Source: an uncultured Chryseobacterium sp.
Lineage (GTDB): Bacteria; Bacteroidota; Bacteroidia; Flavobacteriales; Weeksellaceae
Length of the DNA: 64,000 bases
Direction of reading: 5' to 3'
NCBI GenBank assembly: GCA_913774355.1
Contig: CAJYGB010000016.1
Span: 248,001-312,000, forward strand
Within the stretch, counting starts at the first letter, position 1. The number at the start of each line of letters is the position of its first letter. A model generated the notes under the pieces. The model ran no database searches, had not been told where the DNA came from, and saw only the letters and a program-made list of their open reading frames with translations. This document shows, in pieces, positions 33,473 through 41,659 of this stretch. The translations under genes were made by a program, and so were the position numbers.

Positions 33473-34584
33473 TGAACAGAAAAAAGATCATTACTTCCGC
33501 ATTCAGTAACCTATACACGGATCAGCGTATCGAAAAGGTCTGCCGGACATTACATGAGAAGGGATACGAAATTGAACTGATCGGAAACAACTGGAACGGT
33601 GCTGAAAAAATGATACGTCCATATTCGTTTTCCCGTATTTCTTTGGTTTCGAAAAGCCTGAAGACCGCCTATTTTGAATTCAACTGGAAATTGTACCAAG
33701 AATTGAAAAAGAGGGTGGATCTAGATACCATTCTTCATGCCAACGACCTGGATGCTTTGCTTCCGAATTATATTTTAGCTAAAAAATTAAATATTCCGCT
33801 GATTTTCGACAGCCATGAGATTTTTTCTGAAATGCCTGCGATCCAGGGTAAAATGTCCCAAAAACTTTGGCGGTATCTGGAAAAAAAGCTGGTACCGGAC
33901 CAACAATTCATGATTACGGCAAGTAAAGGGTATGCGTACTGGTTTAAAAAAAAATATGGTGTTGATCCGGTAGTTGTACAGAATGCACCGAGGAAATTAA
34001 ATTTTAACCAGAAGATTCCTGATAACCATCCTAAAATCGTTTTGTATCAAGGCGCCATTAATCCCTTCCGCGGAATTGATAAGGCAATTCTGGCGATGAA
34101 ACATCTGGATCATGTAATTTTTAAAATTGCAGGTGACGGCCCAAAGAAAAAGGAATATGAAAACCTGGTATTGAAGGAAAACCTGCAGCATAAAGTGGAG
34201 TTTTTAGGTAAATTGCTGCCTGAAGATCTTCAAAAGGTTACCCTCACGGCCGATTGCGGAATGAGCATTGAAGAGAATGGGGGAGAGAGCTATTATTATT
34301 CCCTGCCGAATAAAGTCCTCGATAGCATTCAGGCGCGGGTTCCGGTCATTCTGTCAAATCTTCCTGAAATGCAGAATATTAAGCGACAATTTGACATTGG
34401 GGAAATTATTGCCAGCCATGAGCCGATGGATATTGCAAAAGCTATTCAGGCTGTTTTAAATAGAGGAAGAGAATCCTATCTGCCCGAACTTGAAAAGGCG
34501 GCTGCTATTTTGTGCTGGGAAAACGAAGAGGTAAAATTGCTGAACGTTTTTGACAAAGCATCAAAATTTCAGGCCGTAACATAA
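33472..34584 (+). CDS. GT4-type glycosyltransferase
   Basis: A 370-residue GT-B-fold glycosyltransferase. The N-terminus has RIEKVCRTLHEKGYEIELIG, with DTILHANDLDALLPNYILAK, FDSHEIFSEMPA and a C-terminal nucleotide-sugar region (YQGAINPFRGIDKAI, KIAGDGPKKKEYENL, VEFLGKLLPEDL). It probably transfers a sugar in LPS or exopolysaccharide synthesis at the inner membrane's cytosolic face; acceptor and donor are unknown. It overlaps the small YgjV-like gene at its start and is separated from sufE by a spacer with its own promoter motif. Confidence 0.85.
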   Translation: MNRKKIITSAFSNLYTDQRIEKVCRTLHEKGYEIELIGNNWNGAEKMIRPYSFSRISLVSKSLKTAYFEFNWKLYQELKKRVDLDTILHANDLDALLPNYILAKKLNIPLIFDSHEIFSEMPAIQGKMSQKLWRYLEKKLVPDQQFMITASKGYAYWFKKKYGVDPVVVQNAPRKLNFNQKIPDNHPKIVLYQGAINPFRGIDKAILAMKHLDHVIFKIAGDGPKKKEYENLVLKENLQHKVEFLGKLLPEDLQKVTLTADCGMSIEENGGESYYYSLPNKVLDSIQARVPVILSNLPEMQNIKRQFDIGEIIASHEPMDIAKAIQAVLNRGRESYLPELEKAAAILCWENEEVKLLNVFDKASKFQAVT

Positions 34585-34639
34585 AAACCAAAAATTGTAA
34601 TCCGGCCGGACCGTATTATTTTATCTTTTTTAAATTGGC

Positions 34640-34647
34640 TATCTTTG
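34640..34647 (+). promoter_or_regulatory. -7 box of the sufE promoter
   Basis: TATCTTTG fits TAnnTTTG and lies 20 bases before the sufE ATG. No TTG lies 19 bp upstream. Confidence 0.5.
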
Positions 34648-34667
34648 CCATAAGAAATTAGTTTAGC

Positions 34668-35087
34668 ATGACCATTAAAGAAAAACAGCAGGAAATCATC
34701 GATGAATTTGCGTTTCTTGAAGATTGGGAACAGAAGTATGAATATATTATCGACCTCGGAAAAGAACTGGAAGGTCTTCCTGACGATAAAAAAACGGAAG
34801 AAAACCTGATTAAAGGCTGCCAGAGCAAAGTATGGATCGACGCAGAGTTCCGGGATGGAAAATTATTTTTCAATGCCGATTCCGACGGGATTCTCCCGAA
34901 AGGCATTGTTTCCCTGCTAATAAGTATTTACAGTGGCCATTCCACCCAGGAAATTCTGGATTCCGATTTTGATTTTATTTCCGAGATCGGACTGCAGGAA
35001 TTTCTTTCCCCTTCCAGAGCCAACGGATTGATGGCCATGACCAAACAGATCAAGTTCTACGCAGTAGCCTATCAATTGAAAGCTTAG
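34668..35087 (+). CDS. sufE: SufE family cysteine desulfuration protein
   Basis: A 139-residue protein that takes sulfane sulfur from SufS for Fe-S cluster assembly. The active Cys is in IKGCQSKVWI (about residue 50), and LPKGIVSLLISIYSGHSTQEI and LSPSRANGLMAM are family landmarks. Length matches E. coli SufE (138). It is not next to other suf genes here. It is followed after two bases by the GT9 gene, so they may be co-transcribed. Confidence 0.93.
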   Translation: MTIKEKQQEIIDEFAFLEDWEQKYEYIIDLGKELEGLPDDKKTEENLIKGCQSKVWIDAEFRDGKLFFNADSDGILPKGIVSLLISIYSGHSTQEILDSDFDFISEIGLQEFLSPSRANGLMAMTKQIKFYAVAYQLKA

Positions 35088-35089
35088 TT

Positions 35090-36058
35090 TTGACACGGAT
35101 TTTAGCATATCGTTTTTCTGCATTCGGTGATGTTGCCATGACGGCACCTGTTTTCCGTGAATTTCTGGAACAGAATCCTGAGGTGGAAATCATCATGGTT
35201 TCCCGAAAGAATTTTGAAGGTTTATTTGCTGATATTCCGAATCTTACCTTTAAAGGAGTTAATCTCGACGAGTATAAGGGGATCTTCGGACTGAGAAGAC
35301 TGGCGAACGAGCTGGTAAAAGAATTCCATCCGGATATTGTGGCCAACCTTCATGATGTGATCCGAACCAAAATACTGGATAGGATCTACCGAAGAAAAGG
35401 ACTTAAAGTATTCAAAATCAACAAAGGAAAAGAGGAAAAGGAACACCTGACCGACGTATGGAATCTTAATAAGGTCCAGTTAAAAAAAACGGTCGAAAGA
35501 TACGCTGATGTTTTCCGTAAAATGGGATTTCAGGTTCAGCTTTCGCATCAGCTGAGACCTTTTCCCGGCGAAAAATCAGGAATCGGGTTTGCTCCTTTTG
35601 CCCAACACCGCGGGAAAATGCTGCCGCTGGAAAAATCGTATGAACTGGCCCGGATTTTAGCCCAAAAATATACCGTTTATTTTTTCGGAGGCGGAAAAAC
35701 GGAAACGGAGACCCTCAAAAAATGGGAACAGGAAATCCCGAACACCTTCAGCCTCGCCGGAAAATTAAGCCTTACCGAAGAATTGAATAAGATTGCCGGA
35801 CTTGAACTGATGATCTCCATGGATTCGGCCAATATGCACCTGGCGAGCCTGATGGGAACCCGGTGTGTTTCCATCTGGGGACAAACGCATCCTTATGCCG
35901 GATTTCTGGGTTTCGGACAAAGTGAAGACGATGTGGTGCAGATCAAAGACCTCACGTGCAGGCCATGTTCCGTTTTTGGGGATAAAGAATGTTACCGGGG
36001 AGACTGGGCGTGTCTGGAAGAGCTGAGTGTGCAGAAGATTGCAGAAAAGATTTTATAA
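35090..36058 (+). CDS. GT9 (heptosyltransferase-like) glycosyltransferase
   Basis: A 322-residue GT9-family protein, most likely in lipopolysaccharide core assembly. N-terminal ILAYRFSAFGDVAMTAPV and the C-terminal LMISMDSANMHLASLMGTRCVSIWGQTHP with CRPCSVFGDKECYRGDWACLEEL are characteristic. The start is TTG at 35090, two bases after the sufE stop, since the conserved N-terminus begins there. The gene's last codons (ending at TAA 36058) and the following bases are repeated at 36599-36632, beyond the first toxin remnant, marking the left boundary of accessory island 2. Confidence 0.88.
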   Translation: MTRILAYRFSAFGDVAMTAPVFREFLEQNPEVEIIMVSRKNFEGLFADIPNLTFKGVNLDEYKGIFGLRRLANELVKEFHPDIVANLHDVIRTKILDRIYRRKGLKVFKINKGKEEKEHLTDVWNLNKVQLKKTVERYADVFRKMGFQVQLSHQLRPFPGEKSGIGFAPFAQHRGKMLPLEKSYELARILAQKYTVYFFGGGKTETETLKKWEQEIPNTFSLAGKLSLTEELNKIAGLELMISMDSANMHLASLMGTRCVSIWGQTHPYAGFLGFGQSEDDVVQIKDLTCRPCSVFGDKECYRGDWACLEELSVQKIAEKIL

Positions 36059-36084
36059 AATTGGCTACATTAAGAATGTAATTT
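36051..36084 (+). repeat. Left direct repeat of the island 2 remnant block
   Basis: A 34-bp stretch that covers the end of the GT9 gene (TTTTATAAAATTGGCT, then TTAAGAATGTAATTT) matches 36599-36632 at 31 of 34 positions. It is followed on both sides by a hairpin based on ACCATTCTT. The left hairpin (about 36110-36155) is imperfect. Confidence 0.75.
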
Positions 36085-36167
36085 GGAAGCCGATTTCTGA
36101 TAATACATAAACAAAAAACCATTCTTTAATAAAGTTGAAGAATAGTTTAGGTTTAGAAATATTAGGC

Positions 36168-36434
36168 TTACTCTTCTAATGGAAATACTTGTCTTACAAA
36201 TTTTAAGAGTTCCTAAATGGTCTTAAATTCTTTTTCTACCGGAATTTGACCAATAGCATAATCAACTATGATTAAATCTTTTCTTATCTCAACTCCAAAA
36301 GCATTTTTCATCATTTTCCAACCCAATTCTTTATCAACTCCATCCTCTTGTCCAACTATTAATAATTCATTTTTAGAAAGCATCGCTAAGTAACCTTCCG
36401 CTTCAAGTTCTGTTTTTATTTTTTTTAAATTCAT
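36168..36434 (-). pseudogene. Decayed immunity-like gene, copy 3
   Basis: Starting at ATG 36434, it encodes MNLKKIKTELEAEGYLAML and is nearly identical in its second half to the 87-residue gene at 36973-37236 (NAFGVEIRKDLIIVDYAIG). A TAG at 36213-36215 replaces a Glu codon after EKEFKTI. Past the stop, the frame still encodes ELLKFVRQVFPLEE up to the TAA at 36168-36170. It is therefore a recently inactivated duplicate, lying just downstream of the orphan toxin tail. Confidence 0.82.
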
Positions 36435-36445
36435 AATGCTTAATT

Positions 36446-36572
36446 TTATAGTTTTACTTGTACCCAATGGTAACGACTACCCCTCCAAAAATACTCAAAA
36501 TCATCCAATGACATTGTGGCTTCAACTCTGTTCATTTGTCCAAATCCTTTTGGTTTGTTCCAAGTATTTTTG
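36446..36572 (-). pseudogene. Orphan 3' tail of a second C39-peptidase toxin
   Basis: On the minus strand this encodes WNKPKGFGQMNRVEATMSLD, then DDFEYFWRGSRYHW, and stops at 36446-36448. It aligns with the last ~40 residues of the toxin at 37242-39062 (WDKVKGFGQKNGVEATMTID and DDFEYFWKQCRYHH). No upstream toxin part is left. It sits directly upstream of the decayed immunity-like copy 3, so together they are the remains of a complete toxin-immunity cassette. Confidence 0.82.
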
Positions 36573-36598
36573 AAATATTTAATCTTATCTATTATAAT

Positions 36599-36632
36599 TT
36601 TTATAAAATTGGCTGTGTTAAGAATGTAATTT
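36599..36632 (+). repeat. Right direct repeat of the island 2 remnant block
   Basis: Matches 36051-36084 (the 3' end of the GT9 gene and following bases) with three mismatches. It lies between the orphan toxin tail and the terminator of the intact immunity-like genes. Confidence 0.75.
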
Positions 36633-36643
36633 TAATACATAGC

Positions 36644-36673
36644 AAAAAACCATTCTTTACTTCAAGAATGGTT
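36644..36673 (-). terminator. Terminator of the toxin-immunity operon
   Basis: AACCATTCTT (36648-36657) pairs with AAGAATGGTT (36664-36673). On the minus strand a T-run follows directly (complement of 36644-36649), about 20 bases past the stop at 36696. Confidence 0.88.
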
Positions 36674-36695
36674 CTATTTTGACACATTAAATTAG

Positions 36696-36968
36696 TTATT
36701 CTTCTATTGGGAACACTTGTTTCACAAACTTAAGAAGTTTTTCAGGGTCAGTAAAATCTTTTTCTAAGCCTAATTGAGAATAAGCGTATTGGATATTATA
36801 TTTATTTTCAGTCATTCTTAAATAAAATTCTCTGCCAAGTTTTACAATAAATGTATTGTCTTTGATTCCGCAAAACAGAATTTTTTCTGATGTGTTACCT
36901 ATCTGCTTATATTCACAATAGTATCCTTCGCTCTTAAGGATTTTTTGTATGTATTTCAGCTCATTCAT
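36696..36968 (-). CDS. Immunity-like small protein, copy 2
   Basis: A 90-residue cytosolic protein. Its C-terminus LLKFVKQVFPIEE is shared with the 87-residue neighbour, while its centre (KILFCGIKDNTFIVKLGREF) has diverged. No named family is recognised. Position after the toxin gene and the paralogue suggests that it neutralises the C39-type domain or a previous allele. It is the last gene before the terminator. Confidence 0.65.
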   Translation of the reverse strand: MNELKYIQKILKSEGYYCEYKQIGNTSEKILFCGIKDNTFIVKLGREFYLRMTENKYNIQYAYSQLGLEKDFTDPEKLLKFVKQVFPIEE

Positions 36969-36972
36969 AAAG

Positions 36973-37236
36973 TTACTCTTCTAGTGGAAAGACCTGCCTT
37001 ACAAATTTTAAAAGCTCTTCAATGGTCTTAAATTCTTTTTCTACTGGAATTTGACCAATAGCATAATCAACTATGATTAAGTCTTTTCTTATTTCAACTC
37101 CAAAGGCATTTTTTAAAAGTCTACAATTTAATTGAGAATCATATCCATCATCTTGCCCCACTGTTAAAGAATTAGAGGTTATAAAACTATAATATCCTAA
37201 ACTCTCAACTTCTGTTTTAATTTTTTCTAAATCCAT
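36973..37236 (-). CDS. Immunity-like small protein, copy 1
   Basis: An 87-residue cytosolic protein starting 5 bases after the toxin stop, the usual place for a cognate immunity gene. Landmarks: MDLEKIKTEVESLGYYSFIT, NAFGVEIRKDLIIVDYAIG and LLKFVRQVFPLEE. It has a damaged near-copy at 36168-36434. No known immunity family is recognised; the role is inferred from position and duplication. Confidence 0.7.
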   Translation of the reverse strand: MDLEKIKTEVESLGYYSFITSNSLTVGQDDGYDSQLNCRLLKNAFGVEIRKDLIIVDYAIGQIPVEKEFKTIEELLKFVRQVFPLEE

Positions 37237-37241
37237 ATTTT

Positions 37242-39062
37242 TTACTGTTTTATTATAACTCTAGCATGATGATATCGACATTGTTTCCAAAAGTATTCAA
37301 AATCATCTATTGTCATTGTTGCTTCAACACCATTTTTTTGTCCAAATCCTTTTACTTTATCCCAAGGGTCTCTAATATATACTATCCCATCTTCAATTTT
37401 GTCCACAATAATGGTATGTCGAGTCCCACCAGGAGGTCTTATAGTTGCTATCCAAGGTTTTTTAGTAACCTGTGAAATGACTTCTGCTGTTTGTTTCATG
37501 TCAGTAATTCCTATATAAGGAGTACCAACTTGTACTTCCATATCTTTAAATATATCTGTCATAGCCCCTTTGATATTATCTAGTTGAGTTCCTGTGTCCC
37601 AATCTGTTTTAGCAAATTCTCTGACTAAGCTTTCAGGAACATCAATTCCATTGTCTTTGGCTAACTGCCTGATACAAGCTGCTGCACAAGACATTGGTTG
37701 TTCCTGACAAAAAATTTTGGATGAACTAATTTCAGATAGATATTTAAAAGCCCCTCCAGTCCCTGCACCTAATCTAGGTTTGACAATTTTATTCCAAAAA
37801 GAGTTGACCTCTTTAAAATCTCCTTTAAAAATAGGTTTTTCTCTCCATTTCAATAGATAACCATCAGCCTTTGCTACAATCTCAATACCAAGCTTTTTAA
37901 AGCCAGTCCTTACACTGGCAAGGATATTGAAAATACTCTGTGCTTTCTTTCCTTTCAATACAACTTCTTCAATCTCTTCTGCTGTCATTGCTAAATCTTC
38001 TGCTTTAGCTCCATTCTTAGCACCCTGCAAAAGTTCTTCAATGAATTTAATAAACCCTTTGAAACCTTTTGCACAGGCTTTTGCAAATCTAAAGATAAGC
38101 TTTCCCAGACCAAGTAACAAATCTGTAATTCCAAATGTCAGTGCTGAAAATGTTTCTCTGGTTAGAACCCAAAGCAGACTGGATACCTTTTGTATATAAG
38201 TAGTTCCTTTTATGATATTTCCTTCTCCTGCTGTGAAGATAAGAAGTAAAATATTGATGATAAACTCAAAGGCAATAACTCCTGTATAAAATGCAACTGT
38301 ATAACGAGATGCATTGTCCCAATATCCTTTCAACTTGTCAAATATACCCTCAAAATCAGATTGGGAAATACCCCCACTAGAACTGAAAAGGTCTTTAACT
38401 CCTTTTAAAAATACTGGACCATTTGCAAGAACCCAGTCTAATACATCTTCTGCCTTCTCTAATAAATCCCTTCTGTTTTTATACTGTTCATAAGATAAAG
38501 CCATTGTTGGCTGGAAAAGAGCCTGTAATATGTATAAGATACATTGTAAAAGCCCCACAAGCCCATTGTTAATCCCACAATAAAAAGCATTGGCTATTTT
38601 AAGAACCTCAATTCCTTTCTTTGCTAACTCCACCAATTCATCTTTAACCTCAGAAAGAAAATTTTTAATTGTATTAATGACAGTGCTAATCTTCTCTACA
38701 AGTCCTTTGAAGGCATCAGGAAGATGTTCAATAGAAGCATTTTTGACCTTGCTCGCTGCCTGTTTTACTAATTGCCAAACCTGAGTAAAAGCAACTTCTG
38801 CACCTTGAACGAAAGGATTCTCCCCTAATCCCTCAAAGAATTGTGCAGCCTCATTCAGGTTAACCGCTCCTATGATAGGAACAAGAGGAGAATAGTCTTT
38901 AGCTTCGGGATTGTAATTCTTTTCTGTGGGTTTTAAGCTTTCTAGTTGTTCTCCACACCATCCAAGAGCATCAGCTGGAATAGAAGAAATATTACCTATG
39001 GTTTCTTCAAATCTTCTGTCTCCGGTAAAAAACTGATACTCTCTCATTAAGGCATCACGCAC
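37242..39062 (-). CDS. Polymorphic-toxin-like protein with C-terminal C39/papain-like peptidase (3' part of a split gene)
   Basis: A 606-residue frame from GTG 39062. Residues ~80-330 are helical with several hydrophobic stretches (INNGLVGLLQCILYILQALF, VIAFEFIINILLLIFTAG). The last ~155 residues form a C39-type peptidase: Q453 and Cys459 in CQEQPMSCAAAC, His549 in GGTRHTIIVDKI, Asp565 in YIRDPWDK. The reading frame is the same as that of the 180-residue frame upstream and is separated from it only by TAA at 39087-39089 and eight sense codons. The original protein was therefore probably about 795 residues. Re-initiation is possible: AAGGAGA lies 13-19 bases before the GTG. The toxic role is inferred from domain order and adjacent immunity-like genes. 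Confidence 0.78.
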   Translation of the reverse strand: MRDALMREYQFFTGDRRFEETIGNISSIPADALGWCGEQLESLKPTEKNYNPEAKDYSPLVPIIGAVNLNEAAQFFEGLGENPFVQGAEVAFTQVWQLVKQAASKVKNASIEHLPDAFKGLVEKISTVINTIKNFLSEVKDELVELAKKGIEVLKIANAFYCGINNGLVGLLQCILYILQALFQPTMALSYEQYKNRRDLLEKAEDVLDWVLANGPVFLKGVKDLFSSSGGISQSDFEGIFDKLKGYWDNASRYTVAFYTGVIAFEFIINILLLIFTAGEGNIIKGTTYIQKVSSLLWVLTRETFSALTFGITDLLLGLGKLIFRFAKACAKGFKGFIKFIEELLQGAKNGAKAEDLAMTAEEIEEVVLKGKKAQSIFNILASVRTGFKKLGIEIVAKADGYLLKWREKPIFKGDFKEVNSFWNKIVKPRLGAGTGGAFKYLSEISSSKIFCQEQPMSCAAACIRQLAKDNGIDVPESLVREFAKTDWDTGTQLDNIKGAMTDIFKDMEVQVGTPYIGITDMKQTAEVISQVTKKPWIATIRPPGGTRHTIIVDKIEDGIVYIRDPWDKVKGFGQKNGVEATMTIDDFEYFWKQCRYHHARVIIKQ

Positions 39063-39086
39063 CAGAGCAGCATTGATTTTATCTCC

Positions 39087-39629
39087 TTAATAAGTATATG
39101 CCAACTGGGCCAGATAAGCAGCTTCGTCTTCCATGGAAGAAATATTCCTGAAGAATTTTCCACCGACACTTGAAGGTAATGGCTCAGGAAATTTTTTAAA
39201 AAGCTGAACAAAATAATCTCCCATCTTGGCAATATAAAAGTCTCCTGCAAAGTTGGATTTGTTCGGATTGGGTTTCTCATAAAACAGAAATAGAGCCTGT
39301 TTCTTTCGGGCATTAGCCTGATAGCTTCCATATACCTGTGAGCCCGTTTCACAAGGGAGCACTTCTGCATAATATTCATAACCCTTTTCTCCTTTTTCAT
39401 TTAATCCTGTAGAAGGAAAAACGGAAGATATGGAATTGTCCGTAAGATAAGAGTATCCGGATGGTGTGTTTCTGTAATCGTGAAATGGGCTTCTGTAATC
39501 AGGAAAATCATCCTTGTTGATCATTGTGTTTACAAAAGCATTGTTTTGTTTAGATCTTTGATTTAATTCTTCAAAAGAGCGTGTTTTGAACTCTGATAAA
39601 TCACCAAATTCGTCATCGAATTCTTCCAT
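39087..39629 (-). CDS. N-terminal part of the split toxin gene
   Basis: A 180-residue frame ending at a TAA that is in frame with the 606-residue downstream part. It starts MEEFDDEFGDLSEF, an acidic leader without signal peptide, and has a compact region (YEYYAEVLPCETGSQVYGSY, FYIAKMGDYFVQLFKKFPEP). Its end AAYLAQLAYTY runs smoothly into GDKINAALVRDALM after the stop codon, so a single base change (for example GAA to TAA) explains the split. The lack of a signal peptide suits delivery by a contractile apparatus such as T6SS; this is inference, as no T6SS gene is in the window. Confidence 0.7.
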   Translation of the reverse strand: MEEFDDEFGDLSEFKTRSFEELNQRSKQNNAFVNTMINKDDFPDYRSPFHDYRNTPSGYSYLTDNSISSVFPSTGLNEKGEKGYEYYAEVLPCETGSQVYGSYQANARKKQALFLFYEKPNPNKSNFAGDFYIAKMGDYFVQLFKKFPEPLPSSVGGKFFRNISSMEDEAAYLAQLAYTY

Positions 39630-39827
39630 AAGCTTTGCGTTTTAGTAATTAATATTTTGTTTAAATATTTCTAAAAGCAAAGCTAAATCCTGACTGCGCC
39701 AAAACTCGACGTGTTTTTTTTTAAAATTATGTAAATCTTATCATCGAATCTTACAATTAGTAATAAGAAGTGGAAACCTAAAAACTAATATTTTTGCCTA
39801 GTTCCCAGGTTTTGGCACTGATCCTAA

Positions 39828-39858
39828 AAAAATCTCTCAAAAAACTTGAGAGATTTTT
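39828..39858 (-). terminator. Terminator of the T9SS-cargo gene
   Basis: TCTCTCAA (39833-39840) pairs with TTGAGAGA (39846-39853), flanked by A- and T-runs, 17 bases past the stop at 39875. The adjoining spacer 39630-39827, upstream of the toxin gene, shows nothing else I can name. Confidence 0.88.
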
Positions 39859-39874
39859 CAATCAGTTTAAAAGA

Positions 39875-41377
39875 TTAGTTCTTAAAAAATTTTTTAGATA
39901 CTATTTTTCCATTGGAATTTTTTCCTGTTATAATGTACATACCTTTTATCAGGTGGCTGATATCCATACTGATTGTTTTTCCTTCATCTTTTAGATCGGC
40001 TTTGATTTTCTTACCATCAATCGAAACCAATTCAATTCCTCTATCAAACCCTTCTAAGAAAATTCTATTATCAGCAGGATTCGGATAGATGTTGATATTT
40101 TTAGTAAAGGTAGTTTCATTTGTTGAAAGTGGGGTGAATGAATCAAAACTGAACCTTCTCATCACCAGTTTCCAATTGGACTGGGCGCAATAAAAATTAT
40201 CCATGGTTTCCGCCAGAATAATCTTATCACCATGCAGCATTGTTCTTGTTCCATTGTGATTGCCGGTTAACCGCGGGATTGTTATATATCCTCCGCTATT
40301 ATAGGTATTGTCTACATTTCCGGAACTGTTTATTTTTCCTATCATGTACGATATATTTCCCATTTCTCCTACGATATAAAAGCTATTGTCAATGTAATAG
40401 GAACTGATGGGTTCCATATAATTTGATGTATATTTAAAGCCGTTGTTGAAATTGCTGTCCAGCGTACCATTAGCAAGGATTTTCATGATAAGGCAGCGAT
40501 TGTTGGAAGCAGGACCCATTTTTCCGATAGTGCTTATTACGATACTGTTATCCGGTGTCAAAAACGAAAAATGCTGCTTATTATCATATGCGATATAATT
40601 GGTTATAGTGAGGCTGCCGTTTGTTCCAAAAGTAGCTATCGGAAGTCCCTGAGGGTTTGTTTTATAAACGACAATATTTGCATCACCGTAGGTAGCGCCA
40701 ATCGTTTTTTTACCGGTAAATATATAGTTGCCGTCATTATCAATATTAACATTTGTTAGAATCCAGTTTGGGCTTGTTCCGAATTCTATTTTTCCATTAT
40801 TTCCGAAAGCGGTCTGAACACTTCCGTCCGGATTAAATTTATAAAGGGTTGTGTAAAGTTTATTATCATAATTTCTTTTTACTGTCGTCATGATAATCTC
40901 GTGGGTAGAAGTTTCTTTCCAGTCACGTATAGTTTGCTCGTAGGGAAGGCTTATGCTTCCGTTTGTGCCCCATGAGGTAACAGGATTGCCTGCTGCATTT
41001 ATTTTGGTAAGATTTGCATATTGGTTTATAATCAAATAATTTCCATCGGATGCTGGCTGTATTTCTGTTATTACTCCAAAGTTTCCGTTGGCTCCATTTT
41101 GTCCGAATGAAGTATCTGGAATTCCGTTGGAGGTAAATTTTGTGAGAACGCCAGTATAGTATTGATTAGAACTGCAGCCCCAATTTGATACTCCGCCGAC
41201 AAAAAAACGATTATCAGGAAGTATATTCATTGTATATCCGTGAAAGCCTTTTACATTGGCAGGATCATATAAATATTCAGTTTTTCCGTTTGTACCGAAC
41301 GACATATCCTGGGTCCCGGGAACCTGGCCTTTCGCAAAAATTAAAATAAATACAGAAAGTAAAATTATTGTTTTCAT
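39875..41377 (-). CDS. Secreted delta-60-repeat protein with T9SS type A sorting domain
   Basis: A 500-residue exported protein. A signal peptide (IILLSVFILIFAKGQ) is followed by delta-60-type repeats (for example DTSFGQNGANGNFG, SWGTNGSISLP, TAFGNNGKIEFG), a beta-propeller-like body, and a C-terminal type A sorting domain (NINIYPNPADNRIFLEG ... KGMYIITGKNSNGKIVSKKF). It should cross the outer membrane by the type IX secretion system and be anchored or released at the cell surface. The ligand is unknown. It ends in the terminator at 39828-39858. Confidence 0.9.
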   Translation of the reverse strand: MKTIILLSVFILIFAKGQVPGTQDMSFGTNGKTEYLYDPANVKGFHGYTMNILPDNRFFVGGVSNWGCSSNQYYTGVLTKFTSNGIPDTSFGQNGANGNFGVITEIQPASDGNYLIINQYANLTKINAAGNPVTSWGTNGSISLPYEQTIRDWKETSTHEIIMTTVKRNYDNKLYTTLYKFNPDGSVQTAFGNNGKIEFGTSPNWILTNVNIDNDGNYIFTGKKTIGATYGDANIVVYKTNPQGLPIATFGTNGSLTITNYIAYDNKQHFSFLTPDNSIVISTIGKMGPASNNRCLIMKILANGTLDSNFNNGFKYTSNYMEPISSYYIDNSFYIVGEMGNISYMIGKINSSGNVDNTYNSGGYITIPRLTGNHNGTRTMLHGDKIILAETMDNFYCAQSNWKLVMRRFSFDSFTPLSTNETTFTKNINIYPNPADNRIFLEGFDRGIELVSIDGKKIKADLKDEGKTISMDISHLIKGMYIITGKNSNGKIVSKKFFKN

Positions 41378-41403
41378 GTTTATAGTTAAATTTTTAACAA
41401 AAA

Positions 41404-41430
41404 AAATCTCCCTTAAAAAAGAGAGATTTC
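41404..41430 (-). terminator. Terminator of the tRNA-Val pair
   Basis: AATCTC and GAGATT form a stem; the minus strand ends in a run of T just after the second tRNA gene. It separates the tRNAs from the T9SS-cargo gene. Confidence 0.75.
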
Positions 41431-41432
41431 TG

Positions 41433-41507
41433 TGGGTCCTGAGGGATTCGAACCCCCGACCCTCTGGGTGTAAACCAGATGCTCTGAACCAACTGAGCTA
41501 AGAACCC
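41433..41507 (-). tRNA. tRNA-Val (UAC), copy 2
   Basis: A 75-base cloverleaf. Acceptor GGGTTCT pairs with AGGACCC with discriminator A. The anticodon stem TCTGG/CCAGA encloses the loop TTTACAC, giving anticodon UAC (Val). The T-arm GGTTCGAATCC is canonical. The CCA end is not encoded. It is identical to the copy at 41541-41615. Confidence 0.96.
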
Positions 41508-41540
41508 GAATTTTTTTGAAAGGTTTCGTTTCCTTTTCTG

Positions 41541-41615
41541 TGGGTCCTGAGGGATTCGAACCCCCGACCCTCTGGGTGTAAACCAGATGCTCTGAACCAA
41601 CTGAGCTAAGAACCC
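41541..41615 (-). tRNA. tRNA-Val (UAC), copy 1
   Basis: Same 75-base sequence as 41433-41507, 33 bases upstream on the minus strand. Loop TTTACAC gives anticodon UAC. The two probably share one precursor transcript. Confidence 0.96.
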
Positions 41616-41659
41616 TCTTTATCGTTGTTTCCTCGATTAGAGTGGTGCAAATATACGAC

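Noticed and set aside
39047..39400. 117-codon frame overlapping the toxin gene split
   Set aside because: It runs in another frame across both toxin parts, has unlikely composition, and the toxin frame explains the sequence better.
41433..41615. Near-identical 75-base direct repeats that look like a repeat or CRISPR-like pair
   Set aside because: They fold as complete tRNA-Val(UAC) cloverleafs; the similarity is gene duplication.
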